From Arcobacteraceae bacterium (lineage in GTDB: Bacteria; Campylobacterota; Campylobacteria; Campylobacterales; Arcobacteraceae): a stretch of DNA of 15,616 bases. The DNA lies in assembly GCA_023229945.1 (NCBI GenBank), contig JALNYH010000033.1, forward strand, positions 1-15,616. Reading direction: 5' to 3'. The position numbers were made by a program, and so were the translations under genes. Numbering within the stretch: the first letter of the stretch is position 1; every line of letters starts with the position of its first letter. Shown piece by piece: positions 1 to 6,761 of this stretch. The notes under the pieces are model-generated. The model was given only the letters and a program-made list of their open reading frames with translations, ran no database searches and was not told where the DNA came from.

Positions 1-100
1 TGAGTAGTGAGTAGTGAGTAGTGAGTAGTGAGTAGTGAGTAGTGAGTAGTGAGTAGTGAGTAGTGAGTAGTGAGTAGTGAGTAGTGAGTAGTGAGTAGTG
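1..100. repeat. Perfect 7-bp tandem array, unit TGAGTAG, about 14.3 copies
   Basis: The unit TGAGTAG repeats without a mismatch from the first base of the window to base 100, so the array probably continues to the left. The + strand has stop codons in every frame (TGA and TAG lie in the unit). The - strand is open in all frames, because three shifts of a 7-mer give one 7-codon cycle. It sits upstream of ruvA and runs into the degenerate heptamers at 105-160. Perfect copies suggest recent expansion or homogenisation. It has no spacers and is not CRISPR. Confidence 0.97.
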
Positions 101-104
101 TTTT

Positions 105-160
105 CACAAATTACAAATCACGACTTACGATTCACGACTTACGATTCACGATTCACGACT
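105..160. repeat. Degenerate heptamer array, consensus YACRAYT, 8 units
   Basis: Eight units run in register: CACAAAT, TACAAAT, CACGACT, TACGATT, CACGACT, TACGATT, CACGATT, CACGACT. Read on the - strand the units are AGTCGTG / AATCGTR / ATTTGTR, which resemble AGTAGTG, a rotation of the perfect array at 1-100. The two arrays therefore look like related units in opposite orientation. The array ends 16 bases before the TATAAT box in front of ruvA, so it occupies the -35 and upstream region of that promoter. Confidence 0.9.
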
Positions 161-176
161 TTAAAGTAAAAAAAGA

Positions 177-182
177 TATAAT
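177..182 (+). promoter_or_regulatory. Candidate -10 box (TATAAT) for ruvA
   Basis: A perfect TATAAT lies 25 bases before the ruvA ATG in an A-rich tract. No good TTGACA match is present at 17 bp; the bases there are heptamer repeat. Campylobacterota promoters often lack a recognisable -35. It could drive ruvA-ddl-hydrolase-murF. Confidence 0.55.
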
Positions 183-207
183 ATCAACTATTTGCTAAGG
201 GGATATT

Positions 208-771
208 ATGATAGTAGGACTTAAGGGTATTATAGAAAAGAAAGAGCCGACAAAGCTTCATATAGATGTCAATGGTATTGTTTATGAAGTATTTGTATCA
301 CTTAGTTGTAGTGGGGCTGTTACTGATAGTAAGGTGAAACTTTTTACTACACATATTATTCGTGAAGATGCACAGTCTTTATATGGTTTTGTGGATATAA
401 ATGAAAAAAAACTTTTTGATACTCTTATCAAAATCAACGGAGTAGGTCCAAAAGTAGCACTTGCTATTTGTTCTACATTCTCCCCTAGTAGTTTTGCTCA
501 GATTTTGATTACAAAAGATGTAAATCTTCTCAAAAGTGTCCCTGGAATTGGTCCAAAAGGGGCTGGTAGGATACTAGTAGAGCTTAGTGGGTTGAGCCTT
601 GATATTGATAGTGCTGATGGTATGACTCATGATAATAGTAAAAATGAAGCAATACTTGCTTTAGAATCTTTAGGGTTTAAAAAAGATCTTCTTATCAAGG
701 TTTTATCTACATGTACAAGTACAACTACAAGTGAGCTTGTAAGAGAAGCGTTGAAGAAATTACAAAAGTAG
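208..771 (+). CDS. ruvA: Holliday junction branch migration protein RuvA
   Basis: RuvA forms tetramers that clamp the four-way DNA junction and load the RuvB motor, which drives branch migration during recombinational repair in the cytoplasm. The 187-residue protein has the normal RuvA length and layout: an N-terminal OB-fold (about 1-62, starting MIVGLKG), a central pair of helix-hairpin-helix motifs (INGVGPKVA near 75 and VPGIGPKGA near 110), an acidic linker, and a small C-terminal three-helix domain (about 140-187) that contacts RuvB. A Shine-Dalgarno AAGGGGA at 197-203 fixes the ATG start. It is the first gene of a + strand run with ddl, the hydrolase and murF, an order also known from Campylobacter. 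Repeat arrays lie directly upstream. Confidence 0.96.
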   Translation: MIVGLKGIIEKKEPTKLHIDVNGIVYEVFVSLSCSGAVTDSKVKLFTTHIIREDAQSLYGFVDINEKKLFDTLIKINGVGPKVALAICSTFSPSSFAQILITKDVNLLKSVPGIGPKGAGRILVELSGLSLDIDSADGMTHDNSKNEAILALESLGFKKDLLIKVLSTCTSTTTSELVREALKKLQK

Positions 772-777
772 TTTTAT

Positions 778-805
778 AGTGATTGGTAATTAGTGATTAG
801 TGAAG
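778..805. repeat. Short degenerate heptamer array between ruvA and ddl
   Basis: Four units, AGTGATT, GGTAATT, AGTGATT and AGTGAAG, fill most of the ruvA-ddl gap. In rotation they read ATTRGTR, the same family as the units at 9241-9271 and close to the AGTAGTG units at 1-100. The array stops just before the ddl Shine-Dalgarno (GAGGA, 809-813). Confidence 0.75.
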
Positions 806-821
806 AATGAGGATATAAATA

Positions 822-1859
822 ATGTATAAAATAGCGGTTTTTTTTGGTGGAATGAGTTATGAGCATGAGATAAGCATAGTAAGTGCTATTGCTATGAAAA
901 AAGTGATAAATCAAGAATTGGTATTTGTGTTTGTTGACCCAAGTAGAGAGTTTTATTTGATACCAAATGACAAAATGAGATCAACTCTTTTTAGTACAGG
1001 TGAATACAAAAAAGAGCCAAAACTAGAGCTTTCTCAAGGTGGAATCTATAAAAGAGGACTATTTGGCAAATCAAAAGTTGAGTTTGATGTGGCGTTGAAC
1101 CTTATTCATGGGGGAGATGGTGAAGATGGTGTGATAGCATCACTTTTGAACTTCTTTGATATCCCTTTCATAGGTCCTAGAGTAGAAGCTAGTGTACTTA
1201 GCTTTAATAAATATATTACAAAAGTATATGCACAAGCAATTGGTGTAAAAACTGTAGATTTTATCAAAATAAACAAAAATAATCGTAATATAACAAACCC
1301 AAAATACCCAATGATTATAAAGCCTTGTAGGCTTGGTAGCTCTATTGGGGTGAGTGTAGTCAAAAATGAAAATGAGCTTGATTTCGCACTTGATGTAGCT
1401 TTTGAGTTTGATGATGATGTGATTGTAGAGCCGTTTTTAAATGGAGTGAAAGAGTACAATCTAGCTGGAGCATTGACGAGAAGTGGTATAGTGTTTTCTA
1501 TAGTTGAAGAGCCTCAAAAAGTAGAATTTCTAGACTTTGAGAAAAAATATCTTGATTTTGGTAGAAGCGAGACTGTAACAAGTGCAGATTTATCAAAAGA
1601 ACTTGTAGAATCTTTGCAAGAAAATTTTTCTAAGATTTACTTACCTAAATTTATAGGGGCTATTATCAGATGTGATTTCTTTGTGGTTGATGGGGAAGTT
1701 TATTTAAATGAAATCAACCCAATACCAGGAAGTATGGCTAACTATTTGTTTGAAGATTTTAATTCTTTGATTTCAACTTTGACATTGCCACATAACAAAA
1801 AAATTAATATAAATTATGAGTATGTAAATAAAATAAAATCAGCAAAAGGTAAACTATAA
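822..1859 (+). CDS. ddl: D-alanine--D-alanine ligase
   Basis: Ddl joins two D-alanines with ATP to give the D-Ala-D-Ala dipeptide that MurF (encoded two genes downstream) adds to the peptidoglycan precursor. The 345-residue protein shows the ATP-grasp order: an N-terminal loop FGGMSYEHEIS (about 8-18), the HGGDGEDG segment (about 96-103), the ATP-binding IIKPCRLGSSIGVS (about 165-178), and the metal-binding NEINPIPGS (about 297-304) near the C-terminus. The start is supported by GAGGA eight bases before the ATG. Length is normal for the family with a slightly extended middle. It is probably cotranscribed with ruvA, the hydrolase and murF. Confidence 0.96.
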   Translation: MYKIAVFFGGMSYEHEISIVSAIAMKKVINQELVFVFVDPSREFYLIPNDKMRSTLFSTGEYKKEPKLELSQGGIYKRGLFGKSKVEFDVALNLIHGGDGEDGVIASLLNFFDIPFIGPRVEASVLSFNKYITKVYAQAIGVKTVDFIKINKNNRNITNPKYPMIIKPCRLGSSIGVSVVKNENELDFALDVAFEFDDDVIVEPFLNGVKEYNLAGALTRSGIVFSIVEEPQKVEFLDFEKKYLDFGRSETVTSADLSKELVESLQENFSKIYLPKFIGAIIRCDFFVVDGEVYLNEINPIPGSMANYLFEDFNSLISTLTLPHNKKININYEYVNKIKSAKGKL

Positions 1860-1871
1860 AAGGTACAAATA

Positions 1872-2588
1872 TTGGCAAAAAAAGATATATTTTATAAAAA
1901 CTATATTTATTCTATCTCATATGATATTGTAAATTTCAATGCTACTAGGGATATTGTGTTTTTACACGGTTGGGGTAGCAATAAAGAGGTTATGAAAAGT
2001 GCATTTGCATCTCATTTAGAGGATTTTAGACATATTTATATTGATATGCCAGGATTTGGAAATAGCAACAACGACCAAGTTCTTTGTACACAAGATTATG
2101 CAAATATTATTCAGATTTTCTTGGATGAGCTGGATTCTAAGCCAGAAGTTATCGCAGGACATTCTTTTGGTGGAAAAGTAGCAACTTTGCTCAATCCTAA
2201 ATATTTGGTACTCCTTAGTAGTGCTGGAATTGTGGAAGAAAAGCCTTTGGATGTTAAGATAAAGATAGCTTTGACCAAAATACTTGGAAAGCTTGGTTTA
2301 AAAGAATTTACAAAGATTTTTAGAACAAAAGATGCTTCAAATATGTCACAAAATATGTATGAAACATTGAAAAATGTGGTAAATGAAGATTTTAGTGAGG
2401 TATTTGCAAATTTCAGCAATACTGCAGTGATTTTTTGGGGAATTAATGACAAAGCTACAAGCTTGCAAAGTGGTAAAACAATAGCCAAACTTATCAAACA
2501 TTCCACTTTCAATGCTCTTGGTGGAGATCATTATTTTTTCTTAAAACATAGTAAATTTATATCGGAGATAATAGATGGACTGGATTGA
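1872..2588 (+). CDS. Alpha/beta-fold hydrolase
   Basis: A 238-residue serine hydrolase of the alpha/beta-hydrolase fold. The oxyanion-hole motif LHGWG is at about 31-35. The nucleophile elbow GHSFGG places Ser98. The likely acid is Asp193 in WGINDKA, and the catalytic His is most likely His220 in GGDHYF. There is no signal peptide, so it is cytoplasmic. The start is TTG, preceded by an AAAAGG-like Shine-Dalgarno that overlaps the ddl stop region; no better in-frame start lies before the conserved core. The last 14 bases overlap murF, implying coupled translation. Campylobacter also has a hydrolase beside murF, which hints at a cell-envelope role, but the substrate cannot be read from sequence. 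Confidence 0.88.
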   Translation: MAKKDIFYKNYIYSISYDIVNFNATRDIVFLHGWGSNKEVMKSAFASHLEDFRHIYIDMPGFGNSNNDQVLCTQDYANIIQIFLDELDSKPEVIAGHSFGGKVATLLNPKYLVLLSSAGIVEEKPLDVKIKIALTKILGKLGLKEFTKIFRTKDASNMSQNMYETLKNVVNEDFSEVFANFSNTAVIFWGINDKATSLQSGKTIAKLIKHSTFNALGGDHYFFLKHSKFISEIIDGLD

Positions 2589-4020
2589 GATTTTTGAGAT
2601 TTTGACATATTTACTTGTAGTAATAAGTCTTGGTTTGTATTTGATTACAAATCTTCAATGGTACAATTACAAGATAGAAAGAGTAGTGTTAAAACACCAT
2701 AAACCTCATTGGCATATTATCTATTTTGCAACACCTTTTGTCCTTTATTATATACTCCCAACTACATATTTTGCTATATATTTTTATGTATTTTATCTAA
2801 GTAGTTTTATCCTTTGGAACAAAAAGTTAGATCGTCCTGTAGTTCTTACTGGTAGAGTCAAGCGGTTTTTCTTGATATTGTTTGTCACGACTATATCTTT
2901 GATAGTACTATGTTTGGCATCAAATGTATGTGAAAATCTTGGGTTGGTATTGCCTCTTACTATCGCTTATGTGGCTTCTTTGATACTAGAAAAAGTGCTG
3001 TTTTTATCATACAAAGAAAAAGCAAAAAAAAGGTTGCAAACATTTAGAAATCTCAAAAGCGTAGCAATTACTGCTTCATTTGGTAAGACTTCTATCAAAA
3101 ACTATTTAGACCAAGTCCTAAGCAAAAAGTACATCACATACAAAACTCCAAGAAGTGTCAATACAATGGCAGGAATACTAAAAGATGTGAATGATGATTT
3201 GCCTTATAATACTCAAGTTTATATAGCTGAAGCTGGAGCTAGAGCCAAAGGTGATATAGATGAGATTACAAAGTTTTTAGAACCTCAAATTGCTGTGATA
3301 GGAAGTGTTGGAGAACAGCATATCGAGTATTTTAAAACTTTGGATAATATCATATATACAAAAATGGAGATACTAAACTCACCAAGACTTCAAAAAGGCT
3401 TCGTCCATGAGTCTGTACCTATTTTGGAATATCCTACAATCAAAAAATTCCCAAATAGTTTGCATATTACGATGAGTAATCTTGATGGTATTTGGTTTGA
3501 TTTGGAAGTAAATGGACAAATAGAACATTTTTATGCACCAATACTTGGAAGCTTCAATGCTATTAATCTAACTGCTGTTATTTTGGTATCTTATGAGCTT
3601 GGAATGAGTATAGATGAGATAAAACTGGCATTGTCTGAACTAAAGCCAGTGTCACATAGGCTTGAGTTGATAAAAGCTGGTGGTAAGATTATCTTAGATG
3701 ACTCTTTTAATGGCAATCTTGAAGGGATGCTTGAAGGTGTTAATCTAGCTTCTACTTATAAAGGTAGAAAAGTGATTGTAACTCCAGGGATTGTAGAATC
3801 AACCCAAGCAGCCAATATTACTTTAGCCAAAGCAATTGAGAGAGTTTTTGATTTGGTTATCATAACAGGTGATTTGAATAAAAAGATTTTTGAGCATGAA
3901 ATCAAAGCCAAACAAGTAATATTTCTAAAAAATAAAACTGAGCTTGAAGCTACTTTGGCTGAATATACACATATTGGTGATTTGGTACTTTTTGCAAATG
4001 ATGCGCCGAATTTCATATAA
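2575..4020 (+). CDS. murF: UDP-N-acetylmuramoyl-tripeptide--D-alanyl-D-alanine ligase (MurF), membrane-anchored form
   Basis: MurF adds D-Ala-D-Ala to UDP-MurNAc-tripeptide with ATP, the last cytoplasmic step of peptidoglycan precursor synthesis. The 481-residue protein begins with hydrophobic stretches at about 5-27, 46-80, 97-115 and 124-145, likely membrane segments. The Mur ligase core follows. Its P-loop is ITASFGKTS (about 165-173), with Ala-Ser where many family members have Gly-Ser. Then come PRSVNTMAG, AEAGARAKGDIDE, IGSVGEQHIEYF, and DDSFNGN with the C-terminal domain. The membrane extension is typical of Campylobacterota MurF and would place the enzyme beside the lipid-I/II machinery (inference). 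GGAG seven bases upstream supports the ATG, which lies inside the hydrolase gene. Confidence 0.93.
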   Translation: MDWIEIFEILTYLLVVISLGLYLITNLQWYNYKIERVVLKHHKPHWHIIYFATPFVLYYILPTTYFAIYFYVFYLSSFILWNKKLDRPVVLTGRVKRFFLILFVTTISLIVLCLASNVCENLGLVLPLTIAYVASLILEKVLFLSYKEKAKKRLQTFRNLKSVAITASFGKTSIKNYLDQVLSKKYITYKTPRSVNTMAGILKDVNDDLPYNTQVYIAEAGARAKGDIDEITKFLEPQIAVIGSVGEQHIEYFKTLDNIIYTKMEILNSPRLQKGFVHESVPILEYPTIKKFPNSLHITMSNLDGIWFDLEVNGQIEHFYAPILGSFNAINLTAVILVSYELGMSIDEIKLALSELKPVSHRLELIKAGGKIILDDSFNGNLEGMLEGVNLASTYKGRKVIVTPGIVESTQAANITLAKAIERVFDLVIITGDLNKKIFEHEIKAKQVIFLKNKTELEATLAEYTHIGDLVLFANDAPNFI

Positions 4021-4048
4021 TTGACAGAGTCAATTAAAAAGGTAAAAC

Positions 4049-4798
4049 ATGGAACTTCCGAATAGTTACTGGGATAAATTAGCTTTACGGTATCCACGAT
4101 ATACAGATGAGTCTATACAGCATGATGCTAGGTTTATATTTGGTGTAGCTAGATACTTTGGTGTAGATTTTGAAGATAAAACTATACTTGATATTGGTTG
4201 TGGTACTGGAACTTTGGCTATTCCACTTGCAAAAGAAGCTTTAAAAATAACTGCTATTGATTTATCAAAGTCTATGCTTGAGATTTTTGAATATGATAAA
4301 ACAACTCTTCTTTTAGATGAAAAAATAGATATATTTCACTCAAGTTGGGATGATTTTGAGATAAAAGAGAGATTTGATATCTCATTAGCATCAATGACAC
4401 CTGCAGTATCTTCACAAGAGCAATTTAATAAATTTATCAATTCAACTTCAGATTTTGGGATATTTGTAGGGTGGGGCGAATATAAAAACAACGATATAGT
4501 TGATGATTTGCTTACTCTACACAACGGCACAAAAAATAAAACATTCGGACAAGCAAAAAGATTTGCAACTCATCTAAGTACCCAAAATATAAGCCACAAT
4601 TTAGAATATTTTGAATCATCTTGGAGTGATGACTATAGTTATGATGATGCTTTAGAATATGTTATTTCACATCTTATTAGATTTGATATAGTTCCAAATA
4701 AAGAGCTAGTAAAAGAAGTTTTACTAGAAAAAATGCAAGACAATAAAATCACATTTACAACAAAAGCACAAAAAGGTGTTGTAGCCTTTAGAGTTTAG
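4049..4798 (+). CDS. Class I SAM-dependent methyltransferase, substrate unknown
   Basis: A 249-residue soluble protein with a Rossmann methyltransferase core. Motif I is ILDIGCGTGTLA (about 47-58), and the acidic residue at the end of strand 2 is Asp71 in ITAIDLS. A further acidic/aromatic segment (SSWDDF) and SLASMTPAVS follow where strand 4 is expected. The C-terminal half is less conserved and may bind substrate. AAGG six bases upstream supports the ATG. It follows murF by 28 bases and probably shares its transcript. A stem-loop plus T-run and a new promoter separate it from ovoA, so a role in ovothiol methylation is possible but not supported by operon structure. Confidence 0.85.
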   Translation: MELPNSYWDKLALRYPRYTDESIQHDARFIFGVARYFGVDFEDKTILDIGCGTGTLAIPLAKEALKITAIDLSKSMLEIFEYDKTTLLLDEKIDIFHSSWDDFEIKERFDISLASMTPAVSSQEQFNKFINSTSDFGIFVGWGEYKNNDIVDDLLTLHNGTKNKTFGQAKRFATHLSTQNISHNLEYFESSWSDDYSYDDALEYVISHLIRFDIVPNKELVKEVLLEKMQDNKITFTTKAQKGVVAFRV

Positions 4799-4830
4799 GA
4801 ATCAAACAAAATATTGTATTATTCATATTA

Positions 4831-4868
4831 TTGTAAATTCATTGTGGCAATATTTTACAAAAATTTTT
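4831..4868 (+). terminator. Candidate intrinsic terminator after the methyltransferase gene
   Basis: TTGTAAA (4831-4837) pairs with TTTACAA (4854-4860). Inside it ATTG (4841-4844) pairs with CAAT (4848-4851) around a TGG loop, giving a two-part hairpin. Three A and five T follow (4861-4868). The stem is AT-rich and so only moderately stable, but shape and T-run fit a terminator. Confidence 0.45.
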
Positions 4869-4871
4869 GTA
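4856..4871. promoter_or_regulatory. 16-bp perfect palindrome overlapping the ovoA -10 box
   Basis: The sequence TACAAAAATTTTTGTA equals its own reverse complement. It covers the last part of the terminator-like hairpin and the first two bases of TATAAT. A dimeric repressor bound here would block the promoter, but an A5T5 core can also arise by chance in AT-rich DNA. Confidence 0.3.
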
Positions 4872-4875
4872 TAAT
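4870..4875 (+). promoter_or_regulatory. Candidate -10 box (TATAAT) for ovoA
   Basis: TATAAT lies 20 bases before the ovoA ATG and is directly preceded by TG. A Shine-Dalgarno AAAGGA follows at 4883-4888. No clear -35 box is present. The box overlaps a 16-bp perfect palindrome (4856-4871), a possible operator. Confidence 0.55.
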
Positions 4876-4895
4876 CAAATTCAAAGGATATCTAA

Positions 4896-6761
4896 ATGAT
4901 AAAAGAAAGTATTACAGCTAATATTTCTCTTTATGGCGATGATATAAAAGCCAAAAAAGAAGAGATTAAAAACTATTTTTTAAAAACTTATGATTTATTT
5001 GAAAAGATGTTTGATGTGTTTGTGGATGATAGTGTATATTATGTCCAGCCAGAGCCTCTAAGACACAAACTTATATTTTATTTTGGTCATACATCAACAT
5101 TTTATATCAATAAGCTAATAGTAGGGCGTTATATCAAAGATAGAATAAATCCGAAATTTGAGTCAATATTTGCTATAGGTGTAGATGAAATGAGTTGGGA
5201 TGATTTGAACAATTCAAACTACGAATGGCCAAGTGCACAAGAAGTGAGACTATATCGCCAAAAAGTCAAAGATGTTGTTTTGGATTATATTGATAATTGT
5301 GAATTTACCTTACCTATAAGCTGGGATAGTCCTATGTGGGTAGTCTTGATGGGAATAGAACATGAGAGAATCCATGTGGAAACTTCATCTGTCCTTCACC
5401 GCCAGCTTGATATCAAATATATAAAACAAACAGACTTTTTAAAAGAGCTGATAGAGTATTCACAAGCACCAAAAAATGAGCTTTTGAGAGTATGTGGTGG
5501 AGTTATAAATCTTGGTCGTTCTAAAACATCTGATTTTTATGGGTGGGATAATGAATATGGAAAATATAGTGAAAATGTAGCTGATTTCAAAGCCTCAAAG
5601 TATTTGGTAAGCAATGGCGAGTTTATGGAGTTTGTAGAAGATGGTGGATATGAAATAGATGAGTATTGGAGTGATGAGGGGCTTAGATGGAGAAACTACA
5701 AACAAGCCAAATATCCTACTTTTTGGATAAAAAATGGGGACAAATATCTATATAGAACACTTACACAAATAGTACCTATGACTGAATCTTATCCAGTAGA
5801 TGTAAATTATCTTGAAGCAGAAGCTTTTTGCAACTATTTATCCAAAAAAACTGCTAAGATTATCACCCTTCCAAGTGAAGCTCAGTGGCATAGATTGGCT
5901 GAATTTGTGGGATTAGAGTATCTCAAAGATTACTCAAAAGAGGGGATTGCCAATATCAACTTGGAAGTATCAGCTAGTAGTGTGAGCGTAGATAAGTTTG
6001 CACATGGGGATTTTTATGATGTGATAGGAAATGTGTGGCAATGGACAACATCACCTATTGAAGGCTTTGATGGCTTTGAAGTTCATCCTTTGTATGATGA
6101 TTTTTCTGTTCCTACATTTGATACAAGACACAATATCATCAAAGGTGGCTCTTGGGTAAGTACTGGAAATGAAGCACTACTATGTTCTAGATATGCTTTT
6201 AGAAGGCATTTCTTCCAACATGCTGGGTTTAGATATGTAGAAGTAGATACTATATCGAAAAATACATTTGGTTTAGAAAATAGTGGATTTATTTTGGAAG
6301 ACCAGAAATTTTATGATACTTTATTTGATAAATTGGCTAGAAATATTGATTTGAGCCAACTAGAAAATATACTAAATATTGGTTGTTATTATGGTGGATT
6401 GGTATTTGATATACACAAAGCAAATAAAAATATACATATTACTGGTATTGATTTTACAGCTAGAAATATCATGATAGCAGATCAAAATCTAAAAGCATTT
6501 GATTATGAAAATATTGAGTTTTGGCAAGGAGATAGTTGCAATCTCAAAAAACATTTCAGTGGATATGATTTGATAATAGTGACCAATCCATTTGAAGAGA
6601 TATATGAGTTTGAAACAATGGTAAATGAACTTATATCAAGGCTCAACCCAAGTGGCAAAATAGTATTTGCTTTTAGAACAGATTTTGATGTAGAAATGGT
6701 CAAAGATTTACTAAAAAATAAAAAAATAGAAAGTTATGTATGGCAAATTTTGACAAAATAA
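4896..6761 (+). CDS. ovoA: 5-histidylcysteine sulfoxide synthase OvoA with C-terminal methyltransferase domain
   Basis: OvoA is a non-heme iron enzyme that uses O2 to join cysteine to histidine as a sulfoxide, the first step to ovothiol. The DinB-like domain carries the predicted iron ligands: His65 in FGHT, and His156 and His160 in HERIHVE (an HX3HXE motif). The FGE-sulfatase-like domain spans about 198-448, with YGWDNEYG, GNVWQW, KGGSW and HAGFRYV. RHKLIFYFGHT and YGWDNEYG are OvoA hallmarks and argue against the ergothioneine enzyme EgtB. The last 165 residues form a methyltransferase-like domain with ILNIGCYYGG (492-501) and ITGIDF (515-520). At 621 residues it is shorter than usual OvoA (about 700 or more), and the shortage is in this domain. 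Its 3' end overlaps the lyase gene by 22 bases. Confidence 0.9.
   Translation: MIKESITANISLYGDDIKAKKEEIKNYFLKTYDLFEKMFDVFVDDSVYYVQPEPLRHKLIFYFGHTSTFYINKLIVGRYIKDRINPKFESIFAIGVDEMSWDDLNNSNYEWPSAQEVRLYRQKVKDVVLDYIDNCEFTLPISWDSPMWVVLMGIEHERIHVETSSVLHRQLDIKYIKQTDFLKELIEYSQAPKNELLRVCGGVINLGRSKTSDFYGWDNEYGKYSENVADFKASKYLVSNGEFMEFVEDGGYEIDEYWSDEGLRWRNYKQAKYPTFWIKNGDKYLYRTLTQIVPMTESYPVDVNYLEAEAFCNYLSKKTAKIITLPSEAQWHRLAEFVGLEYLKDYSKEGIANINLEVSASSVSVDKFAHGDFYDVIGNVWQWTTSPIEGFDGFEVHPLYDDFSVPTFDTRHNIIKGGSWVSTGNEALLCSRYAFRRHFFQHAGFRYVEVDTISKNTFGLENSGFILEDQKFYDTLFDKLARNIDLSQLENILNIGCYYGGLVFDIHKANKNIHITGIDFTARNIMIADQNLKAFDYENIEFWQGDSCNLKKHFSGYDLIIVTNPFEEIYEFETMVNELISRLNPSGKIVFAFRTDFDVEMVKDLLKNKKIESYVWQILTK

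Noticed and set aside
1..160. CRISPR-like repeats
   Set aside because: Units are 7 bp, directly adjacent with no unique spacers, and no cas gene is present.
1106..1459. Open frame on the - strand inside ddl
   Set aside because: It lies wholly within a clear ATP-grasp ligase on the other strand, has low-complexity Ser/Thr-rich translation and no recognisable motif or ribosome site.
2111..2531. Two - strand open frames inside the hydrolase gene
   Set aside because: They are shadows of the alpha/beta hydrolase, which has its full catalytic set; the translations look like reversed AT-rich coding DNA.
4021..4033. Small inverted repeat TTGAC-AGA-GTCAA after murF, or a TTGACA -35 box
   Set aside because: Only five pairs and no T-run for a terminator, and no -10 box at a suitable distance for a promoter.
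4896..6761. Ergothioneine synthase EgtB instead of OvoA
   Set aside because: The C-terminal methyltransferase-like domain, the YGWDNEYG segment, and the adjoining MalY-like lyase fit OvoA; no EgtD-type histidine methyltransferase is beside it.
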